A DNA stretch of 64,000 nt, from the NCBI RefSeq assembly GCF_014898175.1, contig NZ_CP062948.1:248001-312000 (forward strand), read 5' to 3'. The notes beneath the pieces were generated by a model. That model searched no databases. It was not told where the DNA came from and saw only the letters and a list, made by a program, of their open reading frames with translations. Of the stretch, positions 1-8,100 are shown piece after piece. The position numbers and the translations under genes were made by a program. Within the stretch, counting starts at the first letter, position 1. Every line of letters starts with the position of its first letter. This DNA comes from Bifidobacterium lemurum (GTDB taxonomy: Bacteria; Actinomycetota; Actinomycetes; Actinomycetales; Bifidobacteriaceae).

Positions 1-1384
1 CGGCCAGCACGGTAGCCTCTTCGACGCGCGCGACGGCCGGAATCACCACGGTGATCTCGGCGGCGTCGTTCATATGCGCATTGGTGAGGTCGACGAGCAG
101 CTCCTTGCCGTCCTGCGACTTGGAGGCGAAGGTGTAGACCGATTCGTCGGCGGCGTCCTGACGCGGCACGTCGAGTGCGACGGCGTCGCGGTGCGCCTTG
201 TACATCATGAACACGTCGTAGTTCGGCGTGAGGATGGTGGCCTCGCCTTCGGTGAGCACCAGCGAATTGAGCACGTTGATGGTCTGCGCGTTGCAGGCCA
301 TCGACACCTTGTCGCAGTTGCGCTGCAGTAGGTCGAGCGTGAGCGCGGTGGTGACCGCGTCGCGCATGGTCACCTGCTGTCTTAATGCCGGACGGGCGAA
401 GAACGCGGTCTTGTGCCAGTTGCCCCATTCGCCGATGATCAGGTCGACATGCTCGAGTTTGGTGTCCATGGCGACTTCGGGCTCGTGGATCAGGGCGAGC
501 CCGTCCTGCATCAGCCGCCACTGGTCGCGCAGGATGTCCTCCAGTTCCAGACAGCCGTCGATCACGGTGTTCCAGCCGTCCTCGTCGAATTCGGTCGGGG
601 TGTCGGCGTCGTTGTCCACGTTCCAGTTGTAGAAGTGCAGATCGTAGCCGTTGCTGGGAGGCTGGCGGTATTCAGCGAGCGCGCGGAAGAAGTCCTGCGT
701 CCACGCCTCGCGTTCGCGCGGTTTGTTGCCGTCGGGACCGCAGGCGATGGCGTACATCGGCGAGGGCGCGAACACGTCGGTGGTGAACTTCGGCATCGCG
801 GAGGCGAAGCGGCGGTATTCGTCCATATAGGTGGATGGGGTCATGGTGCCGCCGCCGGCCCACACCTCGTTGCCGATGCCCCAGTATTTGACGCCGTAGG
901 GCGCCTCATGGCCGTTGCGCGCGCGCTCGAGCGCCACATCGGTGGGCTGTTCGCGGTTGCAGTACTCCATCCATTCCTTCATCTCCGCCACGGTGCCGGA
1001 CAGCATGTTGATGTTGATCCACGGCTCGGCGCCAAGCATCTCACACAGACGCAGGAATTCGTCGGTGCCGAAGCTGTGGTCGTCGAGCTCGTAGGTGGCG
1101 AAGTTCTCGTTGAACGTGGTTTTGCGTTCGGTCCGCGGCCCCACGCCGTCACGCCAGTGGTAGGTGTCGGCGTAGCAACCGCCGGGCCAGCGCAGCAGCG
1201 GGGGTTCGAGGGCGCGCAGCGCGTCGAGCGTGGCCTTGCGGTAGCCGTGTTCGTTCTCGATGGGCGAGTCCTCCCCCACCCACAGGCCCTCGTCGATGCA
1301 TTCGCCGAGGAATTCGATGAACTGCCCGTGCAGCTTGGGGTCGATGCGCCCGATCTCGCGGCTCGGATCGATGAATGTGGTCAT
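1..1384 (-). CDS. Alpha-L-arabinofuranosidase, GH51 (3' end cut by window)
   Basis: Hydrolyses terminal alpha-L-arabinofuranosyl residues from plant arabinan, arabinoxylan or their oligosaccharides; no signal peptide is seen, so it should act in the cytoplasm on imported substrate. 461 codons are present; family members are about 500-570 residues, so the C-terminal beta domain is truncated by the window edge. GH51 catalytic features are visible: the acid/base Glu in GIGNEVWAGG (about E173) and the nucleophile Glu in IIGEWGNW (about E319). The ATG at 1384 is preceded by AGGAAAGGA. It lies 27 bp downstream of the MFS gene on the same strand, suggesting a two-gene import-and-hydrolysis operon. 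Family call is secure; the preferred substrate is inferred. Confidence 0.93.
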   Translation of the reverse strand, partial: MTTFIDPSREIGRIDPKLHGQFIEFLGECIDEGLWVGEDSPIENEHGYRKATLDALRALEPPLLRWPGGCYADTYHWRDGVGPRTERKTTFNENFATYELDDHSFGTDEFLRLCEMLGAEPWININMLSGTVAEMKEWMEYCNREQPTDVALERARNGHEAPYGVKYWGIGNEVWAGGGTMTPSTYMDEYRRFASAMPKFTTDVFAPSPMYAIACGPDGNKPREREAWTQDFFRALAEYRQPPSNGYDLHFYNWNVDNDADTPTEFDEDGWNTVIDGCLELEDILRDQWRLMQDGLALIHEPEVAMDTKLEHVDLIIGEWGNWHKTAFFARPALRQQVTMRDAVTTALTLDLLQRNCDKVSMACNAQTINVLNSLVLTEGEATILTPNYDVFMMYKAHRDAVALDVPRQDAADESVYTFASKSQDGKELLVDLTNAHMNDAAEITVVIPAVARVEEATVLA

Positions 1385-1411
1385 GGACGTGTCCTTTCCT
1401 GGGATGGGATA

Positions 1412-2671
1412 CTACTTGACCTTCTTGATCATCATGATGAAGACGCAGGCGAGCGCGACCAGCACGATGGCGGTCGGGAACACCAGCTGGTAGGAGCCGG
1501 TGGCGACCACGATGGCGGAGGTGACGATCGGACCGACCATCTGGCCGAGGGTGGTGGCGATGTTGAGGATGCCGAGGTCCTTACCGGCCTCCTCCTCGTT
1601 GGGCAGCACGTCGACGTTGAGGGCCTGGTCCACGGAGCCGTACATGCCGTAGCCGAAGCCGCCGATGGCGCTGAAGAGGATCATGCCGAGCGGGCTCTGC
1701 ATCAGCCAGGGCAGGGCGTAGCCGATGGCGAGCAGGATGCTGGCGATGACGACCGGAATCTTGCGGCGGCCGATCTTGTCGGAGATGGGGCCCGCGGAGA
1801 GGGCGGAGATCAGAGAGACGACCATCAGCACCAGGCTCATGGTGGAGATGGTGACGGCGGAGTCCTCGACGCTTTGGCCGATGTAGTCCTGCAGGATATA
1901 CAGCTGGTAGTTGAGGATCATGTAGTAGCTGAACAGCAGCAGGGAACGCCCGGCGAAGGCGAGCCAGAAGTCGCGCGCGCCCTTGGTCGGCGGGCGGAAG
2001 CTGACCAGCAGGTCCTTGAGGCTGCCCTCCGTCTTGGGCATGTCCTTGCTGGAGTCCTCCTTGGGCCAGAAGAGGACGGCGAGCACGCCGGAAAGCGCCA
2101 TCACCACGCCGGAGACGATGAAGCCGGGCAGCTGCATGGTGATGAACCGCGCGCCCACGATCTGGCCGAGAGCGGAGCCGAACAGGGTGCCGGCGGAGAT
2201 GAACGCGCTCATGGTGCCGCGCATGCTTTCAGGCACGCGGTCGGAAAGCGAGGCGATGATCGGCGCGATCATCATGTTGAGCCCCACCATGGCCAGACAG
2301 TAGCTCACGCCGATGAGGAAGCCGTTGGGCAGCACGCCCACGCCGAACAGGGTGATGCCGGCGAGGATGCCGCCGGAGGCGATCCACGGGGTGCGGCGGC
2401 CGAAGACGGAGCGGGTGCGGTCGGAGAGGTTGCCGACCACGAGGTTCGAGATCAGCGAGGCGAGGGCGGTGGCGGAGTTGAGCACACCGAAGATCGCGTC
2501 TTTGGAATCGGGGGCGATGTCGGCCAGACGCTGCGGCAGCAGCACCGCCGCCACAACCTGAAGAGCCAGCATCCAGCAGAACGAGAAGACGAAGAACGCG
2601 ATGCAGAACCGCACCCTGTTCGTCTTCGACAGCGTGCCCGTGCCCGAAGCGGGCTGAACGACCTGAGACAT
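1412..2671 (-). CDS. MFS transporter, probable arabinoside/sugar importer
   Basis: Major facilitator superfamily permease of 419 residues with about 12 hydrophobic segments. The MFS loop 2-3 signature is recognisable as GNLSDRTRSVFGRR, and a related GPISDKIGRRK occurs in the second half. The start at 2671 is chosen because AAGGAGA sits just upstream; longer forms lack a ribosome binding site. Immediately downstream is the GH51 arabinofuranosidase, so the likely cargo is an arabinose-containing oligosaccharide or glycoside, but this rests on neighbourhood only. The divergent TetR gene and the dyad at 2805-2825 suggest local repression relieved by a small ligand. Confidence 0.88.
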   Translation of the reverse strand: MSQVVQPASGTGTLSKTNRVRFCIAFFVFSFCWMLALQVVAAVLLPQRLADIAPDSKDAIFGVLNSATALASLISNLVVGNLSDRTRSVFGRRTPWIASGGILAGITLFGVGVLPNGFLIGVSYCLAMVGLNMMIAPIIASLSDRVPESMRGTMSAFISAGTLFGSALGQIVGARFITMQLPGFIVSGVVMALSGVLAVLFWPKEDSSKDMPKTEGSLKDLLVSFRPPTKGARDFWLAFAGRSLLLFSYYMILNYQLYILQDYIGQSVEDSAVTISTMSLVLMVVSLISALSAGPISDKIGRRKIPVVIASILLAIGYALPWLMQSPLGMILFSAIGGFGYGMYGSVDQALNVDVLPNEEEAGKDLGILNIATTLGQMVGPIVTSAIVVATGSYQLVFPTAIVLVALACVFIMMIKKVK

Positions 2672-2804
2672 GGTAATCTCCTTGTTTCTTTCTATCTCTT
2701 GCGAACCACCCGCGACGGCGACCATACCGTCCTCACGCGGCGATTCGTCGGGAGCTCGATCGCTCCCATGACAGGCGACCATTGCTTGTCACGACATTTA
2801 TTTT

Positions 2805-2825
2805 ATATCTTAGATATATAAGATA
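2805..2825. promoter_or_regulatory. Candidate TetR-type operator (AT-rich dyad)
   Basis: TATCTTA at 2806-2812 and its reverse complement TAAGATA at 2819-2825 are separated by 6 bp. A nested odd palindrome, ATATCT-T-AGATAT, covers 2805-2817. The site is a small AT island in GC-rich DNA between the divergent MFS and TetR starts, the usual place for a TetR operator. Binding is inferred, not shown. Confidence 0.5.
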
Positions 2826-2923
2826 GTGATACGGCGTGTCGCTGTGCCCACGGCGCACGGACCCGATTCCCGCGCCCCTTCTGCTACCCTCGGAAGCTGA
2901 AGGGGACACAGGAGGTTCATCTG

Positions 2924-3601
2924 ATGAGCGAACGGCATGACGATTTCCGCCCCATCGGCAAGCGGGTGCGGATGACCGCCGAGGAACGGCGCACGCAGAT
3001 CATCGAGGCGTCCGTCCGACTGATCAGCCGGTACGGATCCTACGGCTTCTCCATGCAGTCGCTGGCCGATGCGGTGGGACTCACGCTCCCTGGACTGGGG
3101 CATTACGTCAAAAGCCGCGAGGAGCTGCTGGCGCAGATCATCGAAACCTATTACGACTCCGGCATGGACTTCCTCAAAAACCCTGAGGAGAGCGGTCAGA
3201 CCCAATCCGATGGACACGGCGAATCCGGGACGGGCGACCGTCATCCACGGAATTATCCATCCGCCATCCGCGAAGTGGTGCGCACCAACGCGCAGCGGCC
3301 CGAACTGGTGTCGCTGTTCATGCGACTGGCGATCGAGGCCGCCGACCCGCACCACCCCGCGCACGACTTCTACGTCGAACGTCATACCGGCGTGCTGCGG
3401 AGCATGATGGACGGCGACTGGAATCTCCCTGAGGAATACCGCGATCCCGAGCGACTGCACGACCTTATCGTCACCGTGTTCTTCGCTATGGACGGCGTGC
3501 AGATCCAATCATTGACCAATCCCAACGAGACGATGGTCGAGCTGTGGGACAGGGCCGAGCGGGTGCTCTTCCCCTCCCCCACATGGGACGGCTACCGGTA
3601 A
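2924..3601 (+). CDS. TetR/AcrR family transcriptional regulator
   Basis: 225-residue repressor-type protein. The N-terminal TetR helix-turn-helix (about residues 20-65) reads TAEERRTQIIEASVRLI, then SMQSLADAVGLTLPGLGHYV, followed by KSREELLAQIIETYYD. The C-terminal half is the variable ligand-binding and dimerisation domain. AGGAGG stands 7 bases before the ATG. It is divergent from the MFS-GH51 pair with a palindrome between, so the simplest reading is a local repressor of arabinoside use. Sugar operons of this kind are more often controlled by LacI, ROK or AraC proteins, so the ligand may be a glycoside aglycone rather than a sugar. Confidence 0.9.
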   Translation: MSERHDDFRPIGKRVRMTAEERRTQIIEASVRLISRYGSYGFSMQSLADAVGLTLPGLGHYVKSREELLAQIIETYYDSGMDFLKNPEESGQTQSDGHGESGTGDRHPRNYPSAIREVVRTNAQRPELVSLFMRLAIEAADPHHPAHDFYVERHTGVLRSMMDGDWNLPEEYRDPERLHDLIVTVFFAMDGVQIQSLTNPNETMVELWDRAERVLFPSPTWDGYR

Positions 3602-3798
3602 CCGATAGGCCCCTCATCGGAATACCAATATCCGACGGCGACGCTTATTACGCGAACATCGGCGGATTTCCGTAAAAGGCGCCGCTAGGGAAAACCCAGT
3701 GGCTGAAATTACACGAGAGAACGGCGATTTCCGTCATTCGCGCCACTGATGGCAACTCAACGATCGAGATTACGGAAGCCGCCCTTTTGCCTCGTAAT

Positions 3799-5076
3799 TC
3801 ATGCCTGGAACACGTCGGGATGGGCGGGGTCGCCGGGGACGTCCACGAGGATGCCTTCGATCCCCAGGAACTCCTGCCAGAAATCGAGCGGCTGTCCGTA
3901 TGGGCTGGCGTCGCGGCCACGCGCCTGGATGTTGGCCTTGGCCTCGAGCACATCCTCCTCGCGAAGCCCATCGAAGTAGCTTTCGAGACGGATGCGGTTG
4001 GCGGGCACGTAGAACAGCGAGGCGACGATTTCGGTGAGCCGCTCGGCGCGTTCGACGGGCAACGAATCCCAGTGGCGCAGTTCGATGAAGTTCTTGAGCC
4101 GCACATCGTTGAAATGGGTGGAGATGATGTGGTTGATCTCGTACGAGTTGAGCTCGCGGTCCGGGTAGACGTCGCCCGCGTTCTCGTAAAATGCGGCGCG
4201 GTGCAGCTCCTTGGCCGTGGCGCCGGATTCGAGCGCCTCCGGAGTGTGCGTGAGGTCGGCGAACATCAGCGGCGTGGACAGCACGTCGATGGCGTAATCC
4301 TCCCAGCCGAAACGCTGGTCGAACAGTCCGGGGATCACGTTCGTGCGCTGGAAGTCGAGATAATCCCACATGCGCTGGCGCAACAGCGGATAGGGGTTAA
4401 TCCGCCCCTCGAAATACGGCGAGTTGCGGAAATACCAGGCGAGGATCGGGCCGATGGCGGTGCCGATGCGCATTTTGGCGATGGCGTCGTGCTCGTCCAC
4501 GAAGTCGATGCTCACCTGCGTGGAGGCGGAGCAGCGCATCATGCAGGGGCCGAACTGGCCCACGCGACCCAGATATGAGGTCATCGCGTCATAGCGGTCC
4601 TTGGGATTCACCGGTATATCGGCGAAGCTGGATTTCGGCTGGTACCCGTAGGCGACGAACCGCCAACCCAGCTCGGCCACGATGGGGTCGGCCTCCTGGC
4701 GGAACCGGGAATACAGGGCGTTGAGGTCCTCGGGCGTATGCAGGATGCCGATGGAGGTCTCCACTTGTCCGCCGGGTTCAAGGGACACGGACACGCCGTC
4801 GCGGGCGAGCCCGACCAGATGGCCGTTCTCCCAGTATTCCTTGGATTCGTCGTAATACGGACGAAGCCGCAGCAGCAGCGTTTCGACGCCGTTCGGCTCG
4901 TAGTAGCTCACGGCGGTGTCGTCGGCGTTATGCACGGGCAGATGCTCGATTTCGACGCCGAAGCCGCCGGTGCCGCGCTGGGCCCGGCCGTTCTCGAAGA
5001 ACGACAGCAGACTGTCGACATGCTTCGGATTAGGCGTGGCCAGCAGGTGCGCGTAACTGATCCGTGGAGTAACCAT
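3799..5076 (-). CDS. Glutamate-cysteine ligase family protein (GCS2-type carboxylate-amine ligase)
   Basis: 425 residues, close to plant/proteobacterial-type gamma-glutamylcysteine synthetases and actinobacterial EgtA-like ligases. The N-terminal ligase signature GxExE is present as GVEIEHLPVH (about residues 39-48), and the basic and acidic active-site region continues through CMMRCSASTQVSIDF and RINPYPLLRQRMWDYL. The family makes gamma-glutamylcysteine from Glu, Cys and ATP, or joins glutamate to another amine. No glutathione synthetase or ergothioneine gene is adjacent, so the end product is unknown. It stands alone, convergent with the TetR gene and 84 bp downstream of the activase gene. 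Its ATG is at 5076; no strong ribosome binding site was identified. Confidence 0.8.
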   Translation of the reverse strand: MVTPRISYAHLLATPNPKHVDSLLSFFENGRAQRGTGGFGVEIEHLPVHNADDTAVSYYEPNGVETLLLRLRPYYDESKEYWENGHLVGLARDGVSVSLEPGGQVETSIGILHTPEDLNALYSRFRQEADPIVAELGWRFVAYGYQPKSSFADIPVNPKDRYDAMTSYLGRVGQFGPCMMRCSASTQVSIDFVDEHDAIAKMRIGTAIGPILAWYFRNSPYFEGRINPYPLLRQRMWDYLDFQRTNVIPGLFDQRFGWEDYAIDVLSTPLMFADLTHTPEALESGATAKELHRAAFYENAGDVYPDRELNSYEINHIISTHFNDVRLKNFIELRHWDSLPVERAERLTEIVASLFYVPANRIRLESYFDGLREEDVLEAKANIQARGRDASPYGQPLDFWQEFLGIEGILVDVPGDPAHPDVFQA

Positions 5077-5160
5077 GCTTCACCATCGTATTCGAGCGCG
5101 CATACGGGCTGGCCGAAAGCGCGCCAATCCGCTATACGAATAATCGATAGCGGATTATCC

Positions 5161-8100
5161 TCACTTGGATGCCTCGCCCGCCTGGTTGGCGGCGGTCTTT
5201 TTGGCGGCGGCGATCATCAGCTTGATGCGGTTGAGCTGGTTGGCCTCGCTGGCGCCCGGATCGTAGTCGATGCTCACGATGTTGGCCTCGGGGTGCAGTC
5301 GGCGGATCTTGCCGAACATGCCGCGGCCGGTCACATGGTTGGGCAGGCAGGCGAACGGCTGCGCGCACACCACGTTCGGGCATCCCTGCTCGATGAGCTC
5401 CAGGATCTCGGCGGTCAGCAGCCAGCCTTCGCCGGCCTGCACGCCGATCGAGGTGACCTCGGCCGCCTTCTTGACCAGTTCGGGCATCGGCTCGTCCTGC
5501 TGGAACTTGCCGTTCGACGTGGCGATCGCGGCGCGCACCGGATTCATATACCGGTCCAAGCCCCAGCGCATCAGCGCGTAGGCCGTCTTGTTGCCGCCGG
5601 TGCCGAGATTGCGCTCGTTCCAATCGGAGATGTAGGGACGCGTGGTCATGAACTCCATGATGCCGGGCACCACCGCCTCGCAATCCTGCGATTCGATGAC
5701 GTCGACCACATGGTTGTTCGCGTCCGGCTGGTACTTGACGAGGATCTCGCCCACCACGCCGACTCGCACCTTGCGCGGAATATCCTTCAACGGCAGCGCG
5801 TCGAAGGACTTGACGATCTCCTTGACGAGCTTGGGATACGGCAGATAGCCCATGCCCACGCCCAGCGTCTTGCGCGCTGTTTTGGAATGGCCGTGGTGTT
5901 CGAGCGTTTCGCGCACAATGGTGTCCCACTGGCGGTACAACGCGTCCGCGGAGCCGGGTTCGACCTCGTAGGGACGCACGCGGTACAGGCATTTCATCAG
6001 CAGGTCGCCGATGATCAGCGCCTTGATCGCGCGATGCAGCAGCGTGGGCGTGGCGGTGAAGCCGGGATTGTCCTCGATGCCCTGCGTGGAGATGGCGATC
6101 ACCGGGATCTGCGGGTAGCCCGCGTCGACCAACGCCTTGCGGATCAGACCGAAATAGTTGGTCGCACGGCACATGCCGCCGGTCTGCGTGATGGCCAGAG
6201 CCGTGGTGTCCGGATCGTATTTGCCTTCGATGATCGCGTCCACCAGCTGGCCGATGACCATGATGGCCGGATAGCAGGCGTCGTTGTTCACGTATTTGAG
6301 GCCGGTTTCGACATCCTCATGGCTGGCGTGTTCGAGGATGTCGAACTTGTATCCGCCAGAACGGATCACGGATTCCACCAGCGAGAAGTGGATCGGGCTC
6401 ATCTGCGGGGCCACGATCGTGTAGTCCTTCTTCATGGACTTGCCGAAGGGCACGCGGTTCGCGTAGCGGCTCATCGTCGCGTTGTTGTGGCCGGAGCCGG
6501 ACTTCTGGGCGGCGCTCTCCGACGCGCGTTTCGAGGCGTCCTTGACCGCCTGGGTAAGCTTCGGATTGGCTTTCATCGTGGCGTCGAGCAGCACCTGACG
6601 GCCCGGAGTCGGCGCTTCGGATCCGGTTTTGCGGAATCCCGTGGACTTCGGAGCCGTACGGGAGGCGAGTCTGGCCTCGGCGGCGTCGACCGCGGCCTGC
6701 GCCTTGGCGAGCTCGGCTTTGGCGGCGTCGAGATCGGCTTGGGCTTGGGCGGCGGATTCGTCGGGGGATCCCTCGACTTCGCTCGGGATGACGGAGGAAG
6801 AAGAGCTCGGGTCGACGGAGGGAAGGCTCGAGTCGGCGGAGGGAGAGCTCGAGCTGGCAGAGGAAAGGCTCTGGACGGCGGGCGAGGAGGCTTCGGTGAC
6901 GTCGATGGCGGACCTGTTGCGTTCGCGCTCCTCGATGGCGGCCTTCAGCGAGCGCAGACGGATCTTCGCCGCACCGAGGTTGGAGACCTCGTCGATTTTC
7001 AGCAGCGTGTACACATCGGCCTTGTCGGCGAGGATCTCGCTCACCTGGTCGGTGGTGACGGCGTCGAGGCCGCATCCGAAGGAGTTGAGCTGCACGAGCT
7101 CCAGTCCAGGATAGGAGGCGACGAAATTGGCGGCCGTGTACAGGCGCGCGTGGTAGGCCCACTGGTTGGTGACGCGCAGCGGCATTTTGGTGACCTTGCG
7201 GTCGCCGACGTGACGGAAGCCGTTCGCGTTTTTGGCGCGCGGATCGGTCTCGTCCTGGCCGAGGAATTCGGTGAGGTTGAGCTTCTCCCCCGGCTGCAGC
7301 TCGCACACCGAATCCTCGGACAGCACCACCATGCCCAGCGAGCAGATCGTCTCGGGGATGCCGTGGTTGATTTCGGGGTCGATGTGGTAGGGGCGGCCGG
7401 CGAGCACGATGCCGCGGCAGTCGTGCTCCTTCATGTAGGCCAACGCCTTCAGGCCTTCCTGCTGCACGTCGTGCTTGAAGACCTTGTCTTCCGCGTAGGC
7501 GGCCTTGACGGCGGTCTCGGCCTCCTCGCGCGTGACGTTCGCCCACGCGAACTCGTCGACGATGCGGTCGACCATCAGCTCGTGGTTGGCGAGGTTGAAG
7601 TAGGGGTGCATGTAGCGCACGTTCTCGTCGCGCAATTCGGGCATGTTCGCGCCGATGACCAGCGGATAGTTGGCCACCACCGGGCAGTTGTAGTGGTTGT
7701 CGGCGTTCTCGACGAGATTGTCCTCATAGCTCACACACGGGTAGAAGATCGTGGTGACGCCTTTGCCCAGCAGCCATTTGATATGGCCGTGCACCAGCTT
7801 GGCCGGGTAGCAGATGTTCTCGGAGGCGATCGATTCGATGCCGGTTTCGAACAGCTCGTGCGAGCTGCGGCCGGAGATCATCACCTTGAAGCCCAGCGTG
7901 GTGAGCAGCGTGAACCAGAACGGGTAGTTCTCATACATGTTCAGGCCGCGCGGGATGCCGATCTCGCCACGGGTGGCGTTCTTGTCGGTGAGTCTGCGGT
8001 AGGCGAAGCAACGCTTGTACTTGTAGTCGTACAGGTTCGGACGGTCGGAGCGCTGTTTCTTGGCGTCGCCGCCGCGTTCGCAGCGGTTGCCGGTCACGTA

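Noticed and set aside
413..2821. 802-codon open frame on the plus strand, opposite the GH51 and MFS genes
   Set aside because: Its translation is His/Gly/Asp-rich without domain sense, whereas the opposite strand encodes recognisable families. It is a GC-rich antisense frame.
3799..5076. Glutathione or ergothioneine biosynthesis operon
   Set aside because: Only the ligase is present; no gshB, egtB, egtD or related gene lies next to it.
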